64,000 nt of DNA from Corynebacterium gallinarum (GTDB lineage Bacteria; Actinomycetota; Actinomycetes; Mycobacteriales; Mycobacteriaceae). The notes beneath the pieces are model-generated. The model was given only the letters and a program-made list of their open reading frames with translations, was not told the DNA's origin and did no database searches. The stretch covers positions 1 to 64,000 of the forward strand of contig NZ_JACSPR010000008.1 of NCBI RefSeq assembly GCF_014837045.1, in the 5' to 3' direction. Below are positions 25,039 through 34,471 of the stretch, one piece after another. Numbering within the stretch: position 1 is the first letter of the stretch; each line of letters starts with the position of its first letter. The position numbers were made by a program, and so were the translations under genes.

Positions 25039-25203
25039 AAATGCACTAATATGGATAGCTCAGCTGCGATATCGTGCCGTAGGCTGCGTTACACTGAGAA
25101 ACCCTGTGAAGGTGCCCGGGGTGACCCCGCCGGCGCAATAGGGCGTAAGTTAGGATTTGCTGCAGGATCGCGTCAAAGAACGCCAGAGAAGGAGTCGGGA
25201 TTC

Positions 25204-26466
25204 ATGGCCTTCGGGTTTTTCGGACGACGTTTCAGAAAGAACCGCCGGGAGGAATCGGTGGAACATTCTGCTACGCCTGAAAACACCCCCGATGACACCA
25301 ACCCGGATTTCACCCCCGTGCCCGGTCGTCGACCGGGTGACCCGGTGGAGCAGAAGGTCGAGCGGGATGGCAATGGCATCCTCACCCCGGCGGATTTCCT
25401 CCCCGACACTGACCTGCCCCAGCTCAACCGCTCCCGGGCGAACATTCTCCGCCGCGAACTGGAGTACCGTTTCGCGCTCAAGGACGCCGAGATCACCATC
25501 GACGGTTCCTCCGCGATGGTGCACCGACCCGATGGTGGTGCCGCACATGTCTCCCTGCGGACCCTGGCCATGAACGCCGCGGGCCTGGATGATCTGGGAC
25601 AGTTGCCTGAGCTGGTGGACAACTTCGTGCACGGCACCCTGGCAGATGCCACCCTGAGCACCCTGTCCACCGCGGACCTGTACAAGAGCCTGCGCCTGCG
25701 CCTGCTGCCCAACCCGGAGCAGGAGGACAGCATCCTCGAACCGAATGATGGGGTGGAACGCCAGATCCGGGAGACCTCCGTGCTGCGGGACTTCACCGCG
25801 GACACCTCCATCGCCCTGGTTCTGGACACCGAGCACGCCATCCGCATCCAGCCCCTCCATGAACTGGAGGAATTTGATTCCCTCGATGCCCTGGAACGGG
25901 CGGCCGACCGCAACACCTGGCAGGAACTGCTGGACGCGGACGTGGACGTCACCTACATCAACAACGATGAAGGTGGCGAGGGGTCGGATTTCTGGGCGTT
26001 TGAATCCTCCTCCTACTACCTGGGCAGTTCGCCGTTATTCCTCACGGACCTGTTGCAGCGCTGGGCACCGGACCTTGATCAGAGCAGAGGCGTGATCTTC
26101 GCCGTGCCGGACCGCGATCTCCTCATCGCCCGGCCTGTCACCACCGGTGAGAACCTCATGAACGGCATCACCTCCATGGTGCGCATCGCCATGCGTTTCG
26201 GTCTGGGCAACCCCACCTCGATCAGCCCCCGGCTGCACCTGCTGTACGACAACCAGATCAACACCTTCACCGACTACCGGATCATCGAACCCACCGAGGA
26301 TGAGGAATGGGCGGTCCCCACCGCCGATACCCCTCAGCCGGGGTCCATCGGCATCGAGGTCCGCCCGGATGCCTACCTCATGGAGATGCTGCAGCAGGAC
26401 GGATTCGGGGACAGTTTCGATGATTTCGGCCCCCGTGACCTGGGGCCCGACGACTTCCGTTACTAA
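25204..26466 (+). CDS. Conserved hypothetical, YtpQ/DUF1444-like
   Basis: 420 residues from ATG 25204 (GAAGGAG 10 nt upstream). A short basic N terminus (FGFFGRRFRKNRREE) is followed by an acidic cytoplasmic protein without membrane segments. Phrases such as GVIFAVPDRDLLIARPV and MVRIAMRFGLGNPTSISPRL resemble the DUF1444/YtpQ group, whose function is unknown. Occupies a single transcription unit between the GntR regulator and fumarase and ends at a strong shared terminator. Confidence 0.72.
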   Translation: MAFGFFGRRFRKNRREESVEHSATPENTPDDTNPDFTPVPGRRPGDPVEQKVERDGNGILTPADFLPDTDLPQLNRSRANILRRELEYRFALKDAEITIDGSSAMVHRPDGGAAHVSLRTLAMNAAGLDDLGQLPELVDNFVHGTLADATLSTLSTADLYKSLRLRLLPNPEQEDSILEPNDGVERQIRETSVLRDFTADTSIALVLDTEHAIRIQPLHELEEFDSLDALERAADRNTWQELLDADVDVTYINNDEGGEGSDFWAFESSSYYLGSSPLFLTDLLQRWAPDLDQSRGVIFAVPDRDLLIARPVTTGENLMNGITSMVRIAMRFGLGNPTSISPRLHLLYDNQINTFTDYRIIEPTEDEEWAVPTADTPQPGSIGIEVRPDAYLMEMLQQDGFGDSFDDFGPRDLGPDDFRY

Positions 26467-26516
26467 CCGCGCAGCCAACCAGCCACGCAATTAACCAACT
26501 CAGGGTCAAAACAGAA

Positions 26517-26548
26517 AAGGGGCAGGGCACCGAAGTGCCCTGCCCCTT
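26517..26548. terminator. Bidirectional terminator, 14-bp perfect stem
   Basis: AAGGGGCAGGGCAC (26517-26530), CGAA loop, and the exact complement at 26535-26548, between the convergent YtpQ-like gene and fumarase gene. The AAAA before it and TT after it serve both directions. Confidence 0.92.
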
Positions 26549-26569
26549 ATCTAGTTGCTAAACGGGTGT

Positions 26570-27979
26570 TTAGAACTTCTGCTTGCGGTCGGTGTTGGCC
26601 ATCGCGAGAACGTCCAGACGTTTGTCCAGCTCTTCCTCGGTCAGCTTCTCACCGTCGACAAAGCCCATGTCGATGACGGTCTGGCGGATGGTCTTGCCCT
26701 CTGCCAGCGCAGCCTTGGCGACCTTCGCGGCGGCTTCGTAGCCGATGGCGGAGTTCAGCGGGGTGACAATGGACGGGGAGGACTCGGCCAGCTGCTTCAT
26801 GTGCTCCTCGTTGGGAACAATGCCATCAACCAGGCGGGTGGCGAACACGCGTGCGGTGTTGGCCAGCAGGCGGGCGGACTCGAGGACGTTGCGTGCCATC
26901 ACGGGGATGAACACGTTGAGCTCGAACTGGCCCTGGGTGCCGGCGAAGGCGACAGCGGCGTCGTTGCCGATGACCTGGGCGGAGACCTGGGTGGCGGTCT
27001 CGCACAGGACGGGGTTGACCTTGCCCGGCATGATGGAGGAACCTGGCTGCAGGTCGGGCAGCTGGATCTCGCCGAGGCCGGTCAGCGGGCCGGAGCCCAT
27101 GAGGCGGATGTCGTTGGCGATCTTGTAGAAGGAGACGGCGACAACGCGCATCGCGCCGGAGAACTCGACGAGGGCGTCGCGGTTGGCCTGTGCCTCGAAG
27201 TGGTTGGCTGCTTCCTGCAGCTGGGTGACACCGGTGAGCTCGACGAGCTCGGCGACAACCTTGCCACCGAAGTCAGCGGAGGTGTTGATGCCGGTGCCGG
27301 CAGCGGTGCCACCGATGGCCAGCTCACCCAGACGTGGCAGGGTGGCCTCGATGCGCTCGATGCCCAGCTGGATCTGGCGTGCGTAGCCACCGAACTCCTG
27401 GCCCAGGGTGACCGGGACTGCGTCCATGAGGTGGGTGCGGCCGGACTTGACCACGGAATCCCACTCGGTGGCCTTCTTGGCCAGGGACTCGTGCAGCACC
27501 TTCAGGCCTGGGATCAGGTCGTTGACGGCCGCCTCGGTGGCGGCGACGTGGGTCGCGGTGGGGAAGGTGTCATTGGAGGACTGGCCCATGTTGACATCGT
27601 CGTTGGGGTGGACCTCGGTGCCGTTGGCCTTCGCGATGGAGGCGATGACCTCGTTGGTGTTCATGTTGGAGGAGGTGCCGGAACCGGTCTGGAAGACGTC
27701 GATCGGGAACTCGGCGTCATGCTTGCCGGTGGCGATCTCCTTGCCGGCGGCGATGATGGCATCAGCCTTGGCGCCGTCCAGGGCACCGGAGTCCTTGTTC
27801 ACCTGCGCGCAGGCTGCCTTCAGCAGGCCCATTGCGCGGATCTGTGCGGATTCCAGACCACGGCCAGAGATCGGGAAGTTCTCCACGGCACGCTGGGTCT
27901 GTGCCTGCCACAGAGCCTGTGCGGGGACCTTCACTTCACCCATGGTGTCGTGTTCAATGCGGAATTCCTGCTCGGTCAT
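26570..27979 (-). CDS. fumC: Fumarate hydratase class II
   Basis: 469 residues from ATG 27979, the usual length (ATG 27991 would add four residues). TCA-cycle enzyme hydrating fumarate to malate, iron-independent. Signature [12 protein letters not shown], substrate-site [34 protein letters not shown] and the substrate-binding [23 protein letters not shown] block. Single-gene unit with a terminator downstream. Confidence 0.96.
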   Translation of the reverse strand: MTEQEFRIEHDTMGEVKVPAQALWQAQTQRAVENFPISGRGLESAQIRAMGLLKAACAQVNKDSGALDGAKADAIIAAGKEIATGKHDAEFPIDVFQTGSGTSSNMNTNEVIASIAKANGTEVHPNDDVNMGQSSNDTFPTATHVAATEAAVNDLIPGLKVLHESLAKKATEWDSVVKSGRTHLMDAVPVTLGQEFGGYARQIQLGIERIEATLPRLGELAIGGTAAGTGINTSADFGGKVVAELVELTGVTQLQEAANHFEAQANRDALVEFSGAMRVVAVSFYKIANDIRLMGSGPLTGLGEIQLPDLQPGSSIMPGKVNPVLCETATQVSAQVIGNDAAVAFAGTQGQFELNVFIPVMARNVLESARLLANTARVFATRLVDGIVPNEEHMKQLAESSPSIVTPLNSAIGYEAAAKVAKAALAEGKTIRQTVIDMGFVDGEKLTEEELDKRLDVLAMANTDRKQKF

Positions 27980-28241
27980 GAAATCACTCATTTCTAGCGT
28001 CGAGTTAAATATGGCTGGAGCCAAGCTTACCCGGCCGGTAAGTGATTCTCACCGGCATGTCAACGGAAAGTGGTCTGGGTCCACAACAATTATGGCGCAC
28101 GCCGGTACAGGCCGGTGGAATATGGTGCGGCAATTCACCGGTGGGGTGTCTCCACGGGGTGTCTGCTCACCAGATGCACCCTGTTCGGCCCGGAAACGAC
28201 GCTAATATATACAGTGTGCACGGACCACAAAGGAGTAGACC

Positions 28242-29006
28242 ATGACTGATCACCTCGGGGACGTTGAAACCGTGGAGCCCCAGGCGATGCCTGAGGATGA
28301 ATTCCGGGACAGCCTGCGCCAGCTCCTGGTGCGCAGCCTGGGGGTGGATGACCGCGGGGATTCGCTGGTGGCGCAGATCGCCGGTGATGTGGGCCTACGG
28401 ATCATCGAAGGCGAGTTGCTGCCCGGGGATGAGGTCAATTCCGTTGACCTGGCCAAACAATTCGGAACCAGTCGCACCCCGGTGCGTGAGGCCCTGTTGA
28501 TGTTGGAGAAACACCGCATGGTGGAGGTGCCGGCGCGCCGTCGACCGCGTGTGTCCGGTTTCCTCGATGTGCCGATCCGGGAGCTCTATCATGCGCGCGC
28601 ACTGTTGACCGGGTTCATGTCGGATGCGGTGTGCATCAACTGGCAGGGCAGTGAGCTGGAACCGATGCGGGCCCAGGTGGACAATATGGGCGCAGCCTGG
28701 AAAAACGATGATGTCAACGCGTTCTTCTGGGCGAATATCTCCTTCGGTGAGGCGGCAACCGGGATCGCCGGCAACAGCCTGATCGCCGGGTTTATCGATT
28801 CGATCGGCATGTCCAGTCTGCGTCTGCGCCGTCAGTCGATGGCGTTGCCTGGTCGCATGGAGGAGTCCTACCAGGATCACGTGCGGCTGCTGCGCGCCTT
28901 CGAACGCCGTGACCGCCAGCTCGCCCGCGCGCTGTCGATGGGCATCATCCGGGATGCCTACCTGGCGTTGACCGGGGAGAGTCCCTCCACCTGGCAGCTC
29001 AGCTGA
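28242..29006 (+). CDS. GntR-family transcriptional regulator (FCD type)
   Basis: 254 residues from ATG 28242 with AAAGGAG 8 nt upstream. An N-terminal extension of about 40 residues precedes the winged helix-turn-helix (VDLAKQFGTSRTPVREALLM, about residues 65-100). The C-terminal FCD-like helical domain covers about 105-240. The adjacent, convergent CoA-transferase remnant suggests it once controlled an acyl-CoA catabolic gene set. Present target unknown. Confidence 0.87.
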   Translation: MTDHLGDVETVEPQAMPEDEFRDSLRQLLVRSLGVDDRGDSLVAQIAGDVGLRIIEGELLPGDEVNSVDLAKQFGTSRTPVREALLMLEKHRMVEVPARRRPRVSGFLDVPIRELYHARALLTGFMSDAVCINWQGSELEPMRAQVDNMGAAWKNDDVNAFFWANISFGEAATGIAGNSLIAGFIDSIGMSSLRLRRQSMALPGRMEESYQDHVRLLRAFERRDRQLARALSMGIIRDAYLALTGESPSTWQLS

Positions 29007-29019
29007 GTGCTTATCGACG

Positions 29020-29066
29020 AACAACCCAGCCCGTCCCCATAAGGGGGACGGGCTGGGTTGTTTTCT
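29020..29066 (+). terminator. Strong terminator after GntR gene
   Basis: AACAACCCAGCCCGTCCCC (29020-29038) pairs along its whole length with 29044-29062, with a short ATAAG loop, followed by TTTTC. Confidence 0.93.
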
Positions 29067-29081
29067 GTGGCAGGGCAGGGG

Positions 29082-29342
29082 TTAATCCACCGCCACCTCC
29101 TGGCGAGGTGCGACGACGATGCCGGAGGCCAGCAGATCATCGATATCCGAGGAGGATTTACCCAGCACGCTGCGCAGGATGTCGGTGGTGTGCTCACCCA
29201 GTGCCGGTGGGAAGGAATCCGCCCCGCGTGGGTTGCGGGAGAGCTTGATGGGGTTGCCCAGGGTTGTCACGGAGGAGCCGTTCCCGTCCTCGAGTTCCAC
29301 GACCATCTCGCGGTGGAGCACCTGCGGTGAGACCCGGACGGG
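29082..29342 (-). pseudogene. C-terminal remnant of a CaiB/BaiF-family CoA-transferase
   Basis: The minus-strand frame ending at TAA 29082 encodes about 85 residues (PQVLHREMVVELEDGNG, LGNPIKLSRNPRG, PPALGEHTTDILRSVLG) that read as the C terminus of a class III CoA-transferase. Upstream of about 29342 the homology stops and the frame turns into sequence antisense to the Fic antitoxin gene; no start or catalytic N-terminal domain exists. The gene was apparently cut when the toxin-antitoxin DNA arrived or by a nearby deletion. Confidence 0.7.
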
Positions 29343-29424
29343 GCGCAGGGTTCTGGGTTGGTGGGGTGGTGCCGGGACACGCGGTAGGATGGTGACAAAG
29401 AAGAACGACACGAGAAGGTGAGAC

Positions 29425-29619
29425 ATGGCTACGTCAACGTCGACTGCCACCACGGCGACCCAGCGCGCACAACGCGTGTCGGAGGCCATCCACAGTGGTG
29501 AGATGGAGGGCCTGACCGTCACCCCGGCCGGTCGCGCGGATGCTGACGAGTACATCGCTGGCCACATAGATTCCGACGAGCTCGTCGCCCGGGCCCGCGC
29601 CCGCTATGGACTCGACTGA
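29425..29619 (+). CDS. VbhA-type antitoxin of Fic
   Basis: 64 residues from ATG 29425 (GAGAAGG upstream). The helix containing SGEMEG (residues 24-29) fits the class I Fic inhibition motif [S/T]xxxE[G/N], in which the Glu reaches into the Fic active site and blocks productive ATP binding. The C-terminal part (ADADEYIAGHIDSDELVARA) is the VbhA-like antitoxin tail. It overlaps the fic start by 14 nt, which couples antitoxin and toxin translation. Confidence 0.85.
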   Translation: MATSTSTATTATQRAQRVSEAIHSGEMEGLTVTPAGRADADEYIAGHIDSDELVARARARYGLD

Positions 29620-30292
29620 GTTTAGCGACCCGTACCTCGATCCCGAGACGGGAATCCTGCGCAATATTATCGGCGCCCGAACACAGATCGCCCTCGACGA
29701 GGCCGAGGGCGATCTGTCCTTTGCCCGACTTCTTCAGCTCATGGATCACCCACCGCGGGCCACGGGGGATCTCGAGGAATTACGTGCCATTCACCGGTAC
29801 CTGTTCCAGGACGTCTACCCGTGGGCGGGGGAGTTGCGCACGGTGGACATCCGCAAGAACATCGAAGGCGGTGAGCCCTTTCTGCCTGTGTCCATGATCG
29901 AACGCGCCGCCGCCCACGTCGCTGCGGAGCTGCGTACCGACCACCATCTCCGAGGTATGGCCCGGGAGCGGTTTATCGAGCGCCTGGCCCACCACTATGA
30001 TCAGCTCAACTACGTCCACCCGTTCCGGGAGGGCAACGGCCGGGTCCAACGCGTGTTCTGGAACCGGGTGGCTCGAGACGCGGGCTGGCAGCTGGACTGG
30101 CGCGGGGTCTACGGAGCCATCAATGATCGGGCATGTCGTATCGCCGCCGAGCACCGCGACCTGGGTCCCTTGAAAGAGATGTTCGACCAGATCGTCACCC
30201 TGGCCCCCTCGCTCGAGGAACGGGATAAGGATTGGTACGCGGCGGAACGTGCTCGTCTGTCGTTCCCGATCAAGCATGATCCCTGCTCATGA
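29606..30292 (+). CDS. Fic-domain AMP-transferase toxin
   Basis: 228 residues. The complete Fic signature HPFREGNGRVQR starts at His138 (HxFx[D/E]GNGRxxR), with the usual preceding helices (LEELRAIHRYLFQDVYPWAG, the Fic N-terminal block). Such enzymes transfer AMP from ATP to target proteins; VbhT/FicT-type toxins act on gyrase and topoisomerase IV. The active site looks intact, and the inhibitory motif is supplied in trans by the upstream small gene. I infer a class I Fic toxin-antitoxin pair. Confidence 0.9.
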   Translation: MDSTEFSDPYLDPETGILRNIIGARTQIALDEAEGDLSFARLLQLMDHPPRATGDLEELRAIHRYLFQDVYPWAGELRTVDIRKNIEGGEPFLPVSMIERAAAHVAAELRTDHHLRGMARERFIERLAHHYDQLNYVHPFREGNGRVQRVFWNRVARDAGWQLDWRGVYGAINDRACRIAAEHRDLGPLKEMFDQIVTLAPSLEERDKDWYAAERARLSFPIKHDPCS

Positions 30293-30487
30293 GGACATCC
30301 GGGGGATGTTTGTGGGACGAATTGAGGAACATTCCGATGTAATTTGAGCGCTGCACGCAGCTTCCCAGGCTGCCCCTGCACCTCCTCCGTCCAGATCCAC
30401 GTCAGTGGGGTTGATCCCACACACCCGAGAGGCAGCTCAATCAGTGGTGCCCGGGTGGTGTTTTCCGGAACCGGTACCGCACTCCAA

Positions 30488-31300
30488 TTAATCCAATTCG
30501 GTGGGGCCAACGTGCTGTCCGCCGCCGTCGATGTTGATGACAGCACCGGTGACATAGCTGGAGGATGTCGAGGCGAGGAAGATCGCCAGGCCCTCAAGCT
30601 CATGCATCTGACCTGAACGCTTGACCGCGGACATCTTGGCGAACGCCCCGTCGAGTGCCTTGGCGGCGGGGTTGTTCTTGCGGATATTCGTCTCAAACAG
30701 GCCCGGGGCGATGGCGTTGACGGTGATGCCACGGGTGGCCAGCTCGAGCGCGGCATTGCGCACAATACCGATCACACCGGTCTTGGAGGCGGCGTAGGCG
30801 TAACCGACGAGCGGATCGGCACGCACGCCCGCAAGCGATGCCGTGACAATGATGCGTCCCCGGCCGTTCGCGCTCATGTGGCGGCTGGTGATGGACAGGG
30901 TGTTCATGGCGCCGGTGAGGTTGACGTCGATGACATCGCGCCAGCGGTCGCGGTCATAGTTGTCCAGGGTGCCGGTCTCATTGACCGGCCCGGGGCCTGC
31001 GGAGATGCCGGCATTGGCGAAGACCACCTGGAAGGGGTGCTCGGCGGCGTGGGCGGCCAGGGTGGAATCGAAGGTGTCGTAATCGGTGATGTCAAGCGCG
31101 AGGGCGTGGGTGGTAATTCCATCGTCGACAAGCGTCTTTTTGGCCGCCTCGAGCGGCTCGGGGTTGCGGTCGATGAGGGTGACCTCGGCACCCACGGCAC
31201 CCAGGGTGCGTGCGATGTGGAAACCGATGCCGCTGCCGCCGCCGGTGACCAGGACGTGGGTGCCGGTGAGATCGAAGAGTTCAATCAGTTTGTTGTTCAT
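30488..31300 (-). CDS. Short-chain dehydrogenase/reductase
   Basis: 270 residues from ATG 31300. Rossmann NAD(P) motif TGGGSGIG (residues 19-26), an acidic residue after the second strand (LIDRN) suggesting NAD preference, NAG (FANAGIS), a catalytic Ser in TASLAG, and YAYAASK with the catalytic Tyr and Lys. It ends with YVTGAVINIDGGG. Classical SDR oxidising an unknown hydroxy compound. Last gene of the minus-strand cluster with the lactonase-like and ferredoxin-reductase genes. Confidence 0.9.
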   Translation of the reverse strand: MNNKLIELFDLTGTHVLVTGGGSGIGFHIARTLGAVGAEVTLIDRNPEPLEAAKKTLVDDGITTHALALDITDYDTFDSTLAAHAAEHPFQVVFANAGISAGPGPVNETGTLDNYDRDRWRDVIDVNLTGAMNTLSITSRHMSANGRGRIIVTASLAGVRADPLVGYAYAASKTGVIGIVRNAALELATRGITVNAIAPGLFETNIRKNNPAAKALDGAFAKMSAVKRSGQMHELEGLAIFLASTSSSYVTGAVINIDGGGQHVGPTELD

Positions 31301-31372
31301 GGAGGTTCCTTCGTGAAATGGGTGTGCGCGGGGAAAGCGGTGGCCTTCCCCGCGCACGGGAGTGGGGTGGGT

Positions 31373-32197
31373 TTAGCGGACCGGGGTGAGGGGAGCGCCG
31401 AACTCTTTCCAGTCACGGTAATCGTGGATGATCCAGAGCTTCGCGTTCTCCTCCTCGACGATCGTCACCAGCTTGCGGATGCTCTCCACGGCCTGCTCCG
31501 GGTCGGTGTCGGTGGGGGCGGGGGCGAGCATCTCGACGGCTTCACGCAGGTGCACCACATCGGCGGAGAGCACCACGTTCTGCTCGGGCAGACGGACGAG
31601 CACCGCCAGCTGGCCGGGGGTGTGGCCCGGGAGGTGGAGCAGCTCGATGGCACCGTCACCGAAGAGGTCGTGGCGCTCCCCGGTGATCTCGGTCCAGTTG
31701 AAGTTGCGGACCTCATCGCTGAGGAAATCGCGCTCCATGACCAGGTGTGCGGACTCCGGGCTCGGGTTCCTGCCATAATCCAGCTCGCCGGGACCGACGA
31801 TGAACTGCGCATTCGGGAACTGGAAGAGCCCGCCGGCGTGGTCGGTGTGCAGGTGGGAGACGATCACATGGGTGATGTCCTCCGGGGTGTAACCAAGTTT
31901 GCGCAGCTGGGGTTCGATGGCCTCCTCCGGCTTGGATACGATCATGTCCGTCTCGGGGCGGTCACCGAACAGCAGCGCCGGGTCCTCGCAGACACACGGG
32001 TGGAAACCGGTGTCCACCATGATCAGGCCCTTGTCATGCTCGATGAGGAAGGCGGGCAGCGGAATCTCAACCGGACCCTCGGCACCGACCACCATGTGCT
32101 CGGCCATCATGGTCATGTTGGGGGAATCGAAACCATAGAGGACATTCGCCGTCTTGCGGGCGACATCGGTGGTGGTCTCAGGGGTTACGGCAGTCAT
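31373..32197 (-). CDS. Metallo-beta-lactamase-fold hydrolase, AHL-lactonase-like
   Basis: 274 residues. Zinc motif HLHTDH (residues 115-120, HxHxDH), with GLIMVDTGFHP before it and LLHLPGHTPGQLAVLV after it, as in the AttM/AiiB-type N-acyl-homoserine lactonases. The family hydrolyses lactones, not only quorum signals; in a cluster with a dehydrogenase and a TRAP transporter, opening of a sugar-acid or other lactone during catabolism is at least as likely as quorum quenching. It lies 72 nt upstream of the SDR gene on the same strand. Confidence 0.82.
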   Translation of the reverse strand: MTAVTPETTTDVARKTANVLYGFDSPNMTMMAEHMVVGAEGPVEIPLPAFLIEHDKGLIMVDTGFHPCVCEDPALLFGDRPETDMIVSKPEEAIEPQLRKLGYTPEDITHVIVSHLHTDHAGGLFQFPNAQFIVGPGELDYGRNPSPESAHLVMERDFLSDEVRNFNWTEITGERHDLFGDGAIELLHLPGHTPGQLAVLVRLPEQNVVLSADVVHLREAVEMLAPAPTDTDPEQAVESIRKLVTIVEEENAKLWIIHDYRDWKEFGAPLTPVR

Positions 32198-32242
32198 GGG
32201 GGTTCCTTAGTGTGTAGGGGTGGTTCAGGCGATGGGGATCGC

Positions 32243-33481
32243 TCAGGCGACCTGGGCCGCGGGGGAGATGGCATTCTTGAGGTGGCTCCGGAGATCAAAG
32301 CAGGCGTCCTGCGCCTGGTGGAGATGTAGGGGAATGTTCTCGGTGAACATCCGGCGCACGATGGTCTGATCCGCCGGCTGGTTCACCGATTCGGCGCCCA
32401 CCAGCTCACCGTCGCGGAACGCCAGGACGGAGAATTTCTTCGCCTCCGGGTTTCCGATCACGGTGATCTCATCATCCGGGTGGATGATGCCGGTCATCTG
32501 CAGGCGGTACCTGCCCTGCGTGGACCAGAACCAGGGGGTGACGGTGTAGGGATCCTGGATACCCAGGATCTCTCGTGCCACATGCTTGCCCTGATCCGTG
32601 GCGTTCTGCACGGACTCCAGGCGCATGCGGGTGGATCCGGTGGGGAAGGACGCGCAGTCGCCGAGGGCGAAGATCTGCGGGTCGCAGGTGCGCAGGTGCT
32701 TGTCGACGACAATCCCATTGTCAACCTCGAGTTCTGCCTCAACGGCGATCTCCACATTGGGTTGCACACCGATGCCCACGACGAAGAGATCAGCCGCATA
32801 GCGCTGACCCGTGGTGGAGATGACGGCGGTCGCCTGCCCGGTGGCGTCTTTCTCCACGAAGGCCAGGCCCTCGCCGAACCGCATGGTGATGCCGTGCTCG
32901 GCCTAGCGCTCCGCGAACCACTGGCTGGTGTAGGGGGTGAGGGCACGGCTCATGGGGCGGTCTGCGAACTCCAGTACGGTGACCTCGCAGCCGTGTTTGA
33001 GCGCTGCGACGGCGAATTCCATTCCGATGAATCCGGCACCGACCACCACCACGCGGGACACCTCGGCGATGCGGGACTTGAGGGTGACGGCGTCCTCGAG
33101 GGTCTTCAGCGTGTGGATGCCGGTGGCATCGGCGCCCTCGCAGCTCAGGGGCCTCGGGCGGGCACCGGTGGCGAGGACCAGATGCTCATAGGCGAAGGTG
33201 TTGCCACCGGCGTGGACGGTGCGGCTGTCCCGGTCAATCGAGGTGACGGTCGTGCCCCGCCGGAGGGTGATGTTGTTCTCGCGGTAGAAGGACTCCTCCC
33301 GGATCGGCAGGGGGGCGGCGTCGAAGTCGACCTTCATGTAGTCCTTGGACAGGGGTGGACGCTGGTAGGGCAGCTCCGGGCAGGAGTCGAGGATGGTGAT
33401 GGGGTGGTGGTAGCCGCTGGCGCGGAGGGTTTCTGCAACCTGGACGCCGCCGTGCCCGCCGCCGATGATTACGGTGTTCAC
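32243..33481 (-). pseudogene. FAD/NAD-dependent ferredoxin reductase interrupted by an amber codon
   Basis: From ATG 33481 the frame encodes an FAD-binding GGGHGG motif, ELPYQRPPLSKDYM, ATGARPRPL and a second Rossmann motif VVVGAGFIGMEF, then hits TAG at 32905-32903 after 192 codons. The same frame continues without any shift (AEHGITMRFGEGLAF ... FALGDCASFPTG) to 32243, about 412 codons in all, which is normal for rubredoxin/ferredoxin reductases. A single CAG-to-TAG change explains it. Either a recent pseudogene, a suppressed stop, or a sequencing error. Confidence 0.85.
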
Positions 33482-33551
33482 TGTCGATTCCTTTCGTCGT
33501 GGACTGGAACCGCCCCGGAAGGCGTTCTGTCGACACTTTGTGATGGGAATA

Positions 33552-33580
33552 ATAATGTGTCACCGAACACACTTTGTCAA
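33552..33580 (-). promoter_or_regulatory. Promoter of the reductase-lactonase-SDR operon
   Basis: On the minus strand TTGACA (33580-33575), a 17-nt spacer, then CATTAT (33557-33552). Flanking copies of ACACTTTGT (from about 33533 and about 33568) and a GTGT...ACAC inverted repeat may be operator sequence. Confidence 0.6.
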
Positions 33581-33737
33581 GGTTTGTGATGTGGATTTAG
33601 TTTGGTGCTGACGTTCGGGGACGGATTAAGGCCTTTTTCCTGCGAATATAGGGCAATGTTGACCGCGGGATGGGGTGGCCCGAGGGGGTGGACACCTGTC
33701 CAAGTGTGTGCAGATGCTCTGGTGGGAAAAGGAAAAA

Positions 33738-33766
33738 GCCGCGAACCCCTCGATGGGGTTCGCGGC
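33738..33766 (-). terminator. Terminator of the FMN reductase gene
   Basis: GCCGCGAACCCC (33738-33749) and its exact complement at 33755-33766; read on the minus strand it is followed by TTTTTCCTTTT. Confidence 0.88.
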
Positions 33767-33794
33767 CTGCTAACCGGGCGCGGTCTGATGCGGA

Positions 33795-34367
33795 CTAGGC
33801 GTTGCTGAGCTGTTCCGCCCGTACGGTTTCCATAGCCCTGGTCCAGACGACGAGCTGCTCGAGCATGGTATCGACGGATGAGGCACCGTGCTCGGAGGGC
33901 GCGAAGGTGGGGTAGTCGAAGTCCGTGAAGATGGAGAACATCCCGGTCTTCTGCACGTGGGCGATCTGCAGTTCGGAGAGAATGCCACGCAGGTGCTCGG
34001 CGGCGCGGACGCCACTGGCGGAACCGTAGGAGACGATGCCGGCTGCCTTGTTGTTCCATTCGGCCGCGAGGTAGGACAGTGCGTTGGTCAGAGCTGCCGG
34101 AACGGAGTGGTTGTACTCGCCGGTGATGAAGATGAAGCCGTCGAAACCGGCGATTTTCTGGGCGAAGGCCTTGGTGTGCTCGCCGGCGTACTGGCCGTAG
34201 CCGGCCGGCAGGGTTTCATCGAGGAGGGGGAGGTTGAAATCAGCAATGTCGACCAGCTCATAATCGGCGTCACCACGCTGGGTGGCGCGCTCGAGGACCC
34301 AGTTGGCCACATCGAGGTTGACGCGGCCTGGACGGGTGCTGCCGGTGATGATTGCGATCCTGCTCAT
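33795..34367 (-). CDS. NADPH-dependent FMN reductase family protein
   Basis: 190 residues from ATG 34367 (AGGAG upstream). Flavodoxin-like fold: ITGSTRPGR near the N terminus binds the FMN phosphate, and FIFITGEYNHSVPAALTNAL is the second FMN-binding block (P-E/Y-Y-N-x-S). The family reduces FMN or quinones and often supplies reduced flavin to monooxygenases. Single gene with its own terminator; upstream lies an AbrB-type membrane protein gene. Confidence 0.88.
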   Translation of the reverse strand: MSRIAIITGSTRPGRVNLDVANWVLERATQRGDADYELVDIADFNLPLLDETLPAGYGQYAGEHTKAFAQKIAGFDGFIFITGEYNHSVPAALTNALSYLAAEWNNKAAGIVSYGSASGVRAAEHLRGILSELQIAHVQKTGMFSIFTDFDYPTFAPSEHGASSVDTMLEQLVVWTRAMETVRAEQLSNA

Positions 34368-34471
34368 AAAAAAACTCCTGACATTGTGACGGTGAATAGG
34401 TTTATGTTGATGTATCAACAAACTGCTACGCTCCATCATAATAAACTTTCTACAGAAAGCAAGGGGAGCGG

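Noticed and set aside
26555..27997. 480-codon open frame on the plus strand opposite fumC
   Set aside because: Exact antisense of a conserved enzyme; Gly/Asp/Leu-rich low-complexity translation typical of the complementary strand of high-GC genes, with no ribosome-binding site.
31373..32197. Calling the metallo-hydrolase a quorum-quenching lactonase
   Set aside because: The fold fits, but the catabolic context gives no support for acyl-homoserine lactones; left as lactonase-like.
32903..32905. Programmed recoding of TAG (pyrrolysine-like) in the ferredoxin reductase
   Set aside because: No pyl genes are expected in corynebacteria and no insertion element is visible; a point mutation or error is simpler.
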